Source: Haloimpatiens massiliensis
GTDB lineage: Bacteria; Bacillota; Clostridia; Clostridiales; Clostridiaceae
Reading direction: 5' to 3'
Assembly: GCF_900184255.1 (NCBI RefSeq)
Contig: NZ_LT854640.1
Coordinates: 1,350,980 to 1,386,154 of the forward strand
Length of the DNA: 35,175 nt
Shown: positions 17,083-25,023 of the stretch, piece by piece
Layout: every line of letters starts with the position of its first letter
Numbering within the stretch: the stretch's first letter is position 1
The notes under the pieces: generated by a model
Seen by the model: the letters and a program-made list of their open reading frames with translations, nothing else
Databases searched by the model: none
What the model was told of the DNA's origin: nothing
Position numbers and translations under genes: made by a program

Positions 17083-17349
17083 ATGAAGCCGCTTAATTAT
17101 GCAATTTTAAAATATTTTACTAAAGTTGAAGAAGCTTGTGCTGAAGATGTTATAGAAGCATTAAGAGGAGAATATGGAAATTTTAAGGCTTTAACAAAGA
17201 AAGCTGTAACAACGGCTTTAATGACAGCAGAAGCCAATGGTCTTATTGAAGAAACAAGATTTGAATTAGATAAAAACGGTGAGCTAAAAGTTTATTATCA
17301 TGCTCATGAAGATGGAGCTGCTACAATTAATAAATATATAAGAGATTAA
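17083..17349 (+). CDS. Small winged-helix-like protein, copy 2
   Basis: 88 residues, about 89% identical to copy 1. Differences lie mostly between residues 16 and 33, the second helix; the recognition-like helix and the wing (EANGLIEETRFELDKNGELK) are nearly unchanged. It starts 3 bases after the transporter stop, with GGAGG upstream. Same fold and same pairing with a transporter. Confidence 0.72.
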   Translation: MKPLNYAILKYFTKVEEACAEDVIEALRGEYGNFKALTKKAVTTALMTAEANGLIEETRFELDKNGELKVYYHAHEDGAATINKYIRD

Positions 17350-17369
17350 TTTTTAGTATTGATTAATTT

Positions 17370-17400
17370 TTAACATTACCCTATGGGGAATGCTTATATA
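17370..17400 (+). promoter_or_regulatory. MerR-type promoter P2 with dyad operator
   Basis: TTAACA (17370-17375) and TATATA (17395-17400) with a 19-base spacer holding the dyad CATTACCC-TAT-GGGGAATG (17374-17392). The dyad starts on the last two bases of the -35 box and ends two bases before the -10, exactly as in P1 and P3. Confidence 0.62.
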
Positions 17401-17445
17401 CAAAAAAAGCTTTTATGAATTTATTAAAATAATTATTTTTGTAAA

Positions 17446-17472
17446 TATTAGGAGCGAATTTTGCTCCTAATA
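17446..17472 (+). other. hairpin between P2 and P3
   Basis: Perfect 10-bp stem TATTAGGAGC/GCTCCTAATA with a 7-base loop and no T run. It may end or process the transporter transcript or a short RNA from P2. Confidence 0.5.
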
Positions 17473-17520
17473 ACATGCTCCATAGTGAAATATTTAGAAA
17501 ATTTTATTAAAAGAAATATA

Positions 17521-17552
17521 TTGACTTTCCCCCAAAGGGTAAGGGATATAAT
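17521..17552 (+). promoter_or_regulatory. MerR-type promoter P3 with dyad operator
   Basis: TTGACT (17521-17526) and TATAAT (17547-17552) with a 20-base spacer filled by CTTTCCCC-CAAA-GGGTAAGG (17525-17544). It is the main candidate promoter for the shell and enzyme genes that follow. With P2 and the hairpin it accounts for the 318-base gap. Confidence 0.8.
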
Positions 17553-17667
17553 CAATATATAAATAAATAACAATAAACAAAAGATAAATGAGAACATAAA
17601 ATAATAATAATATTTGTGCAGTCAAACAAGAATATATTGGGTTAAAAACAGGAAGGAGGAATTATCA

Positions 17668-17964
17668 ATGAGATATTATGGAGAAGAGGCTTTAGGACTT
17701 GTAGAAACAATAGGATTAGTTCCTGCACTTGAAGCTGCAGATAAAATGCTTAAGGCAGCTAATGTTGAATTAATTTCATATGAAAACATTGGTTCAACTC
17801 TTGTAACTATTATGGTAAAAGGTGATGTGGGAGCAGTAAAATCTGCCGTAGAAGCAGGTGCCGCAGCAGCTGCAGCTATTGGTAAATTAACAGCACACAA
17901 TGTTATGCCACGTCCTATTAAAGAAGTTGGAGATATTGTTTCAGTACACGATATAGATGCATAA
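17668..17964 (+). CDS. BMC-H shell protein 1
   Basis: 98 residues, one BMC domain: EEALGLVETIGLVPALEAAD near the start, then LVTIMVKGDVGAVKSAVEAG and the C-terminal VMPRPIKEVGDIV. Forms hexamers that tile the microcompartment facets. The reading frame is open further upstream (17614), but the ATG at 17668 has AGGAGG 8 bases before it and the extra residues do not belong to the fold. First gene behind P3. Pore residues differ from the usual GGG loop (NIGST). Confidence 0.93.
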   Translation: MRYYGEEALGLVETIGLVPALEAADKMLKAANVELISYENIGSTLVTIMVKGDVGAVKSAVEAGAAAAAAIGKLTAHNVMPRPIKEVGDIVSVHDIDA

Positions 17965-17988
17965 AACGCAGAAAGGAAATGATTACAT

Positions 17989-18297
17989 ATGTCAAGATAT
18001 AAAGCTTTAGGATTAATCGAAACTTTTGGTCTGGTTTTTGCTTTAGAAGCAGCAGATGCTATGTGCAAAGCAGCAGATGTTGAACTTATTGGATATGAAA
18101 ACGTTGCGTCAGGTTATATATCTGTATTAGTTCGTGGCGATGTTGGTGCTTGTAAAGCAGCGGTAGAAGCTGGAGCTGCAGCAGTTAATGCAATGGAGGA
18201 TGGAAATCTTTATAGTTCAATAGTTATTCCAAGTCCACATGAAGATCTTGAGAAAATAATAAACCGTTATGCTATTCCAAATCCTATAACTGAATAG
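17989..18297 (+). CDS. BMC-H shell protein 2
   Basis: 102 residues, one BMC domain (ALGLIETFGLVFALEAADAM, then ISVLVRGDVGACKAAVEAGA and IVIPSPHEDLEKII). Hexameric facet protein. The pore loop reads NVASG and there is a Cys in the RGDVGACK turn where Ala is usual. It begins 24 bases after shell protein 1 and is surely cotranscribed with it. Confidence 0.93.
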   Translation: MSRYKALGLIETFGLVFALEAADAMCKAADVELIGYENVASGYISVLVRGDVGACKAAVEAGAAAVNAMEDGNLYSSIVIPSPHEDLEKIINRYAIPNPITE

Positions 18298-18332
18298 TAA
18301 AGTGAACTTTTTTAAGAAAAGGAGAGAGGAAA

Positions 18333-19823
18333 ATGAATATTATCGATAATGATTTACTCTCCATGCAGGAAGCTAGAATTCTTGTTGAAAATGCTCGTGA
18401 GGCGCAAAAAAAATTAGCAACATTTCCACAAGAAAAGCTTGATGAAATAGTTGAACGTATGACGGAAGAGATTGAAAAACACTTAAAGGAACTTGCAAAG
18501 ATGTCTAATGAGGAAACTGAATATGGAAAGTGGGAAGATAAATACACTAAAAACCGCTTTGTATGTGAGTATCTGAAAAATAGACTTAAAAACATGAATT
18601 GTGTAGGTATCATTAATGAAGATAAAATGAACAAGACAATGGATGTTGGAGTACCAATGGGTGTTATTATAGCTTTTTGTCCATCAACGAGTCCTGTTTC
18701 TACAACTATACATAAGGCGCTAATTGCAATTAAATCTGGAAATGCAATTATATTTTCACCTCATCCAAGAGCTAAAAATACGATTTCTAAAACAGTTGAT
18801 ATTTTGATTCGAGCTGCAGAGGGTGTAGGACTTCCGGAAGGTGCTATTGCATATCTGCATACAGTAACCAAAAGTGGTTCATTGGAGCTTATGAATCATA
18901 GGGATACTTCTCTTATAATGAATACAGGAGTTTCAGAAATGCTCCATGCAGCTTATAAATCTGGTAAGCCAGTAATTTATGGCGGCAATGGAAATGGTCC
19001 AGCATTTATAGAACGCACAGCTGATATAGAGAAGGCTGCCAAAGATATTATTAGCAGTAAGAACTTTGATTATGGGGTTGTTTCTGCCGCTGAACAGTCA
19101 ATTGTTGTGGATAGCTGTATTGTAGCAGAAGTAACACAAGAGATTCAAAAAAATGGTGGATACTTTATGACAGATGAGGAAGCTGAAAAGTTAGGAAATA
19201 TCTTTTTTTACAAAGATGGAAGTCCTGACTTAGAGATGATTGGTAAATCACCGCAATTTTTAGCTAAGAAAGCTGGTTTTAGTATACCAGAGGATGTGAA
19301 AGTTCTTATTTCTAAGCAAAAGTTTGTTTCTCAAAAGAACCCTTATTCAAAAGAAAAGCTTTCTCCAGTATTAGCATTTTACATTGAAGATGATTGGATG
19401 CATGCTTGTGAAAAGTGTATAGAATTGTTGCTTAGTGAAAGGCAGGGACATACACTTATTATACATTCAAAGGATGAAGAAGTTATTCGTCAATTTGCAT
19501 TAAAGAAACCAGTTGGAAGAGTACTTGTTAACACTCCGGGAACTTTTGGAAGCATGGGAGCAACTACGAATTTGTTTCCTTCAATGACTTTAGGCAGTGG
19601 TTCTGCAGGTCAAGGTATGACTTCTGATAATGTTTCACCTATGAATTTAATATATGTACGTAAAGTTGGATATGGAGTTCGTAGTGTAGATGAAATTGTT
19701 AATTCAGTAAATCATAAAGAAGATTCCAATGAGGTCTTAAACCATAAGGCAAATGCAAATGAAATAGATAACTTTAAATTACTAGAGAGTATTTTAAAAA
19801 AAGTTATGAATGACTTAAGATAA
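18333..19823 (+). CDS. Aldehyde dehydrogenase paralogue lacking the catalytic cysteine
   Basis: 496 residues, related over its whole length to the CoA-acylating EutE/PduP/CutF family: SPHPRAKNTISKTVD, NRFVCEYLKN, MNTGVSEMLHAAYKSGKP and VLVNTPGTFGSMGATTNLFPS. The active-site segment, TICASEQS in the partner enzyme at 27940, here reads VVSAAEQS: Ser251 stands where Cys251 does the chemistry. Other cofactor-binding regions look intact. The protein is therefore probably not a working dehydrogenase and may act as a scaffold, allosteric partner or hetero-oligomer subunit. The C-terminal helix (FKLLESILKKVMNDLR) resembles an encapsulation peptide. AAAGGAGAGAGG precedes the ATG; cutC follows. Confidence 0.85.
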   Translation: MNIIDNDLLSMQEARILVENAREAQKKLATFPQEKLDEIVERMTEEIEKHLKELAKMSNEETEYGKWEDKYTKNRFVCEYLKNRLKNMNCVGIINEDKMNKTMDVGVPMGVIIAFCPSTSPVSTTIHKALIAIKSGNAIIFSPHPRAKNTISKTVDILIRAAEGVGLPEGAIAYLHTVTKSGSLELMNHRDTSLIMNTGVSEMLHAAYKSGKPVIYGGNGNGPAFIERTADIEKAAKDIISSKNFDYGVVSAAEQSIVVDSCIVAEVTQEIQKNGGYFMTDEEAEKLGNIFFYKDGSPDLEMIGKSPQFLAKKAGFSIPEDVKVLISKQKFVSQKNPYSKEKLSPVLAFYIEDDWMHACEKCIELLLSERQGHTLIIHSKDEEVIRQFALKKPVGRVLVNTPGTFGSMGATTNLFPSMTLGSGSAGQGMTSDNVSPMNLIYVRKVGYGVRSVDEIVNSVNHKEDSNEVLNHKANANEIDNFKLLESILKKVMNDLR

Positions 19824-19872
19824 AAAATCATATTTAAAATATGAAATACACTATAGAATGTGAGGGAATGAA

Positions 19873-22413
19873 TTGGATATTCGTGAATTTTCAAATAAAT
19901 TTATGGAAGCTACTCAAAACATGTCTGAAGAAGAACGTGCTAGTTTAATGAAAATGTTTGAGAGTGTTTCTAAAGAAATAACAAAAGAAGAACCAACAAC
20001 TTGTCATGTTGCATGTGACAATAATGGACAAATCCCAGATGGAATGACAGAGCGTTTAGTTAAGTTAAAAGAAAATTACTTAAAACATGTTCCATCAATA
20101 ACAACTCACCGTGCAAGAGCTATAACTAAAATAGCTAAAGAAAACCCAGGTATGCCTAAGTCAGTTCTACGTGGTAAATGTTTCAAGCATTGCTGTGAAA
20201 CTGCACCACTAGTAATTCAAGACCATGAGCTTATCGTTGGAGCACCAAACGGAAAACCTCGTGCAGGAGCATTTTCTCCTGATATAGCTTGGAGATGGAT
20301 GGAAGATGAATTAGATACAATATCAACTCGTCCACAAGACCCATTCTATATATCAGATGAAGATAAGAAAATAATGCGTGAAGAGTTATTCCCATTCTGG
20401 AAAGGTCAATCAGTTGATGAATACTGTGAAAGTCAGTATCGTGAAGCTGGTGTATGGGAACTTTCAGGAGAATCTTTTGTTTCAGACTGTTCATACCACG
20501 CATTAAATGGTGGAGGAGATTCTAACCCAGGATATGACGTTATTCTAATGAAAAAAGGTATGCTTGACATAAAGAGAGAAGCAGAAGAAAAATTAGCTGA
20601 ACTTGACTACGAAAGACCAGAAGATATTGAAAAAATATACTTCTACAAATCATTAATCGATACTGCTGAAGGTGTTATGATATATGCTAAACGTATGTCA
20701 GATTATGCTGCAGAGCTTGCTGCAAAAGAAACTGACCCTAAGCGTAAAGCAGAACTTTTAAAAATTTCTGAAATAAATGCTAGAGTTCCAGCACATAAAC
20801 CAAGCAATTTCTGGGAAGCAATTCAAGCAGTTTGGACTATAGAATCATTACTTGTAGTTGAAGAAAACCAAACAGGTATGTCTATAGGACGTGTTGACCA
20901 ATACATGTACCCATTCTACAAAGCTGATATCGAGTCAGGACGTATGAATGATTGTGAAGCATTTGAATTAGCAGGTTGTATGCTTATAAAAATGTCTGAA
21001 ATGATGTGGTTAACAAGTGAAGGAGCTTCTAAGTTCTTCGCAGGTTATCAGCCATTTGTTAACATGTGCTTAGGTGGTGTTACTAGAGAGGGACGTGATG
21101 CTACAAACGAATTAACTTATCTATTAATGGATGCAGTTCGTCACGTTAAAATATATCAACCATCTTTAGCTTGTCGTATACATAAAGGATCACCACAAAA
21201 ATATCTTAAGAAGATAGTTGACGTTATTCGTTCAGGTATGGGATTCCCAGCATGTCACTTTGATGACGTTCATATAAAAATGATGTTAGCTAAAGGATGT
21301 TCTATAGAAGACGCAAGAGATTACTGCTTAATGGGATGCGTTGAGCCACAAAAAGCAGGAAGATTATATCAATGGACTTCTACAGGATACACTCAATGGC
21401 CTATATGTATAGAACTTGTTCTTAATCATGGTGTACCACTATGGTATGGTAAGCAAGTATGTCCAGATTTGGGAGATTTAAGCCAGTTTAAAACTTATGA
21501 GCAATTTGATGCAGCTGTTAAAGAGCAAATCAAATACATCACTAAATGGACAAGTGTTGCTACAGTAATTTCTCAACGTGTTCATAAAGAACTTGCACCA
21601 AAGCCACTTATGTCTATGATGTATGAAGGATGTATGGAAAAAGGTAGAGGAGTAGAAGCAGGTGGAGCTATGTATAACTTCGGACCAGGAGTTGTATGGA
21701 GTGGTCTTGCTACTTACACAGACTCTATGGCAGCTATAAAGAAATTAGTATTTGATGATAAGAAATACACTTTAGAGCAATTAAATGAAGCTTTAAAGGC
21801 TGATTTTGTTGGATACGAGCAATTAAGAAAAGATTGTTTAGAAGCACCTAAATATGGTAATGATGATGATTATGCAGATTTAATTGCTGCAGATTTAATT
21901 CAATTTACTGAACAAGAGCACCGTAAATATAAGACATTATATTCAGTGCTTAGCCATGGTACTTTATCAATCTCTAACAACACTCCATTTGGACAGCTTA
22001 CTGGAGCTACATCAAATGGACGTAGAGCTTGGATGCCTTTATCAGATGGTATAAGTCCAACACAAGGAGCAGACTTTAAAGGACCTACTGCTATAATTAA
22101 ATCTGTTTCTAAAATGTGTTGTGAAAACATGAATATAGGTATGGTTCATAACTTCAAGTTAATATCAGGTCTTCTTGATACAAAAGAAGGTGAAAACGGA
22201 ATAATTACATTATTACGTAGTGCATGTGCCCTTCAACTTGGAGAAATGCAATTCAACTATTTAGATAATAAGACTCTAATAGAGGCTCAAAAACATCCAG
22301 AGCAATATCGTGACTTAATTGTTCGTGTTGCTGGATATAGTGCATTCTTCGTTGAATTATGTAAAGACGTTCAGGATGAAATCATCAGCAGAACTGTACT
22401 TAACCATTTTTAA
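19873..22413 (+). CDS. cutC: Choline trimethylamine-lyase (glycyl radical enzyme)
   Basis: 846 residues. Cleaves choline to trimethylamine and acetaldehyde. From a TTG start, GGGD places Asp216, MGCVEP places Cys489 and Glu491, and VRVAGYSA places radical Gly821: the same numbers as in the characterised Desulfovibrio enzyme. This supports both function and start; the nearby ATG at 19868 is out of frame and the next in-frame ATG (19903) lacks a ribosome site. The N-terminal helix (IREFSNKFMEATQNM) may target it to the shell. The long N-terminal extension of enterobacterial CutC is absent. Codon use differs from housekeeping neighbours, with many CGT, TTC and AAC codons, as in very highly expressed genes. 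Confidence 0.97.
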   Translation: MDIREFSNKFMEATQNMSEEERASLMKMFESVSKEITKEEPTTCHVACDNNGQIPDGMTERLVKLKENYLKHVPSITTHRARAITKIAKENPGMPKSVLRGKCFKHCCETAPLVIQDHELIVGAPNGKPRAGAFSPDIAWRWMEDELDTISTRPQDPFYISDEDKKIMREELFPFWKGQSVDEYCESQYREAGVWELSGESFVSDCSYHALNGGGDSNPGYDVILMKKGMLDIKREAEEKLAELDYERPEDIEKIYFYKSLIDTAEGVMIYAKRMSDYAAELAAKETDPKRKAELLKISEINARVPAHKPSNFWEAIQAVWTIESLLVVEENQTGMSIGRVDQYMYPFYKADIESGRMNDCEAFELAGCMLIKMSEMMWLTSEGASKFFAGYQPFVNMCLGGVTREGRDATNELTYLLMDAVRHVKIYQPSLACRIHKGSPQKYLKKIVDVIRSGMGFPACHFDDVHIKMMLAKGCSIEDARDYCLMGCVEPQKAGRLYQWTSTGYTQWPICIELVLNHGVPLWYGKQVCPDLGDLSQFKTYEQFDAAVKEQIKYITKWTSVATVISQRVHKELAPKPLMSMMYEGCMEKGRGVEAGGAMYNFGPGVVWSGLATYTDSMAAIKKLVFDDKKYTLEQLNEALKADFVGYEQLRKDCLEAPKYGNDDDYADLIAADLIQFTEQEHRKYKTLYSVLSHGTLSISNNTPFGQLTGATSNGRRAWMPLSDGISPTQGADFKGPTAIIKSVSKMCCENMNIGMVHNFKLISGLLDTKEGENGIITLLRSACALQLGEMQFNYLDNKTLIEAQKHPEQYRDLIVRVAGYSAFFVELCKDVQDEIISRTVLNHF

Positions 22414-22452
22414 TTAGAAGAATTTTTGAGATTACTTAAACTAAAACTTATA

Positions 22453-22491
22453 AATCTGTAATCTACAGAATACTTCTGTAGATTGCAGATT
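22453..22491 (+). other. long intercistronic hairpin cutC-cutD
   Basis: 18-bp stem AATCTGTAATCTACAGAA/TTCTGTAGATTGCAGATT, with one G-U pair and a 3-base loop. No T run follows. It may protect the 3' end of cutC mRNA and lower cutD expression, suiting an enzyme needed in far larger amounts than its activase (inference). Confidence 0.7.
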
Positions 22492-22543
22492 GCAATTAAG
22501 ATATATATTAAAAATCAAGGTAATGAAACTGGAGAATGAAAAT

Positions 22544-23497
22544 ATGAGTAATGAAAATTTAGGTGTAATTGAACGTAAAGCGACGATTTTTAATATACAG
22601 AAATACAATATGTATGATGGAGATGGAGTAAGAACTTTAGTATTCTTTCAAGGTTGCCCTCTTCGCTGTAAGTGGTGTGCAAACCCCGAAGGAATGATTA
22701 AAAAACATAGAGTTATGTTTAAAAGTAATTTATGTGTTAATTGTGGGGCTTGTGTTTCAGCTTGTCCTGTGGGAATACACACTATCTCTAATGAAACTTT
22801 AAAGCATGAAGTTAATCGCGATATTGATTGTATTGGATGTGGTAAATGCAAAGAAGCATGTACTAAATCTGCTATATCAATAGTTGGAGAAGTAAAAACT
22901 ATCTCTGAACTTTTGGAAATTATAGAAGAGGATAGAACTTTTTATGAAGTTTCTGGTGGCGGAGTTACATTAGGTGGTGGTGAAGTTCTAATGCAGCCTG
23001 AAGCAGCTTCTAGTTTATTAATGGCATGTAAGCAAGTAGGAATAAATACTGCAATTGAGACTTGCGGCTATGCAAAACTAGAATCAGTACTTAAGGTAGC
23101 AGAGTTCACAGACTTATTCCTATTTGATATTAAGCATATTAATTCTGATAAGCACTTTCAATTAACAGGTGTTAGGAATGAACAGATTTTAGAAAATCTC
23201 CAGGAACTACTTCGTCGCAAATATAATGTAAAGATTCGTATGCCTTTACTTAAAGGTGTAAATGATCAACAAGAGGATATTAAAAAAGTTATGGAGTTAT
23301 TAACACCATACAAAGATTATAAAAACTTTAAAGGAATTGACTTGCTTCCATATCATAAGATGGGGGTAAATAAATACAACCAATTAGGAATTGAATATCC
23401 TATAAAGGATGATCCGAGTTTAAAAAATGAAGATTTAGATAGAATTGAAGGATGGATTAAAGAATATGATTTACCTGTAAAGGTAATCCGTCACTAA
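22544..23497 (+). CDS. cutD: Choline TMA-lyase activating enzyme (radical SAM)
   Basis: 317 residues from the start chosen. Installs the glycyl radical on CutC Gly821 using S-adenosylmethionine. The radical-SAM cluster motif CPLRCKWC (CxxxCxxC) is followed by two [4Fe-4S] ferredoxin motifs, CVNCGACVSACP and CIGCGKCKEACT, as in glycyl-radical activases. GGGVTLGGGE matches the usual SAM-binding GGE region. The frame is open back to 22490, but the ATG at 22544 has GGAGA 8 bases upstream and fits relatives. A strong hairpin lies between it and cutC. Confidence 0.96.
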   Translation: MSNENLGVIERKATIFNIQKYNMYDGDGVRTLVFFQGCPLRCKWCANPEGMIKKHRVMFKSNLCVNCGACVSACPVGIHTISNETLKHEVNRDIDCIGCGKCKEACTKSAISIVGEVKTISELLEIIEEDRTFYEVSGGGVTLGGGEVLMQPEAASSLLMACKQVGINTAIETCGYAKLESVLKVAEFTDLFLFDIKHINSDKHFQLTGVRNEQILENLQELLRRKYNVKIRMPLLKGVNDQQEDIKKVMELLTPYKDYKNFKGIDLLPYHKMGVNKYNQLGIEYPIKDDPSLKNEDLDRIEGWIKEYDLPVKVIRH

Positions 23498-23536
23498 ATA
23501 ATTTTCAAATAGATAATAAGATAGAAGGTAAGGTTT

Positions 23537-23890
23537 ATGGGAGATTTTCTTGATAGAAACATACAACGTGTTATACAAGAGTCAGTGCCAGGAAAGCAGA
23601 TTACAATAGCTCATGTTATTGCATCACCCATGCCTGATATATATGAACGTCTTGGAATTGATGAAAAAGGAGCAATAGGTATTTTAACTCTTTCTCCTTA
23701 TGAATCGGCTATTATTGCAGCGGATATTGCTACAAAGGCTTCCGATGTGGAAATTGGATTCCTTGACCGTTTCACAGGTTCTGTTGTAATAAATGGTGAT
23801 GTACAAAGTGTTGAAACAGCACTTGGTGCAGTAAATGATATTTTAAAGGATATGCTTGGATTTACTCCGGCTCCCATTACAAGGACATGA
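23537..23890 (+). CDS. eutS: EutS/PduU-type permuted BMC-H shell protein
   Basis: 117 residues. The N-terminal part IQRVIQESVPGKQITIAHVIA forms the beta-barrel cap typical of EutS/PduU, followed by the permuted BMC core (GAIGILTLSPYESAIIAADI, then GFLDRFTGSVVINGDVQSVE). Its hexamer pore is covered by the barrel. It ends in a 4-base overlap with the next gene. Confidence 0.93.
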   Translation: MGDFLDRNIQRVIQESVPGKQITIAHVIASPMPDIYERLGIDEKGAIGILTLSPYESAIIAADIATKASDVEIGFLDRFTGSVVINGDVQSVETALGAVNDILKDMLGFTPAPITRT

Positions 23891-24333
23891 GAAGAAAGCG
23901 CATAATGGTAATTGGACCTTCAAAATCAGGCAAAACCACATTGGTTAATGCATTAAACAATTATGATGGTCCATTAAGAAGAACACCAGATTTGATTTAT
24001 GGTAAAAACACCATTGATGTTCCAAGCTCTTATATAGAAAATGCATGGATGTATAAGCATGTAATAGCAGCAGCTCAGGATGCATCTCATGTGCTTATAG
24101 TGGTTGATCAGTCTAATAGCAGTGAAATATACTCCCATGGATTTGCAAAGTCCTTTAGATGCCCGGTAATCGGGGTTATAACAAAGTGTGACTTGGTACC
24201 TGAAAATGAAGAAAAATGTTTAAAACAGCTAAAGAACATAGGAGTGTCAGAGCCATATTTTCATATTAGTTTTAAAATTGGAACAGGAATTGATGCTTTG
24301 AAGAAGTATTTATTTGAAAAAGGTGAGGAGTAA
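23887..24333 (+). CDS. eutP: EutP/PduV-like P-loop protein
   Basis: 148 residues. Walker A GPSKSGKTTLVNAL at the N-terminus, a G3-like region and the nucleotide-base motif TKCD near residue 100 place it with EutP/PduV. Salmonella EutP has been reported to have acetate kinase activity, and PduV associates with the microcompartment surface. The start overlaps the eutS stop (ATGA), so translation is coupled. Either ATP formation from acetyl phosphate or a positional role is possible. Confidence 0.88.
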   Translation: MRRKRIMVIGPSKSGKTTLVNALNNYDGPLRRTPDLIYGKNTIDVPSSYIENAWMYKHVIAAAQDASHVLIVVDQSNSSEIYSHGFAKSFRCPVIGVITKCDLVPENEEKCLKQLKNIGVSEPYFHISFKIGTGIDALKKYLFEKGEE

Positions 24334-24339
24334 AGGTCG

Positions 24340-25023
24340 ATGATGAGATTTATTACTGAAGAGTACTTGAGAGACTTATTTAGAAAAGAACCTTTTGATA
24401 CCTACAAGTTACAACAAGGACAGCGCCTTACACCTGGAGCAACTCAATATTTGTCTGATAAGAGAATAAAATTAAATGATGATGCTCCAAAAGCAAATAA
24501 GAATGTTTCTAAAAACAATAAGGCTGAAACAAAAGAACCAATGGTAAACAGCAATTTAAATTTGAATAAGAAACTTTGCTTAAAATTGAAATCTATGGAG
24601 GCAGTATTTCTTGTTACTAGTAGTGAAATATTAAAAGAGGATATTATCTTAGCACAAAACATTATAAATTTGGGTAGAAAAATATCAAATATCAGAAATG
24701 TTGTGGATGGAAAAGGTACTCTTGAGCCAATTTACTGCAGAGAGTGTACTGGAATGAATTCATCAAATTTTATAACAGAGCTTGATGATTGTTTCGAGAT
24801 AACAGAATTTCATATGCAGCTTGCAAAAAGCAATGCAATTTTAAAAATGCACACACTTCGCTGTGCTTTAAGGGAATTACAGTTTGAAATAATTGATACC
24901 TACAAAAATGATGATGACGGTTTAAAAGATAGCATTATAGGGAACGTTAATTCAATAATTAATTCGCTGTCTCAATTGATTTGTTCAGCAGTAGGAGGAA
25001 AAGAATGTCAAAGGAAAAATTAA
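24340..25023 (+). CDS. EutT-like (cobalamin adenosyltransferase family) protein
   Basis: 227 residues. The N-terminal FITEEYLRDLF, then QGQRLTPGATQYLSDKRIKL, matches the N-terminal module of EutT and EutQ; a charged linker (about 47-70) and a helical adenosyltransferase-like domain follow (LGRKISNIRNVVDG, then HTLRCALRELQF). Of the Cys-rich metal site of EutT only a C-x2-C (YCRECTG) is visible. No B12-dependent enzyme is present in this locus, so a role in cobalamin supply is doubtful here. Start is one of two adjacent ATGs. Its 3' end overlaps the next gene by 19 bases. Confidence 0.7.
   Translation: MMRFITEEYLRDLFRKEPFDTYKLQQGQRLTPGATQYLSDKRIKLNDDAPKANKNVSKNNKAETKEPMVNSNLNLNKKLCLKLKSMEAVFLVTSSEILKEDIILAQNIINLGRKISNIRNVVDGKGTLEPIYCRECTGMNSSNFITELDDCFEITEFHMQLAKSNAILKMHTLRCALRELQFEIIDTYKNDDDGLKDSIIGNVNSIINSLSQLICSAVGGKECQRKN

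Noticed and set aside
20231..20503. Open frame antisense to cutC
   Set aside because: CutC is certain here, and the shadow frame follows from its codon bias.
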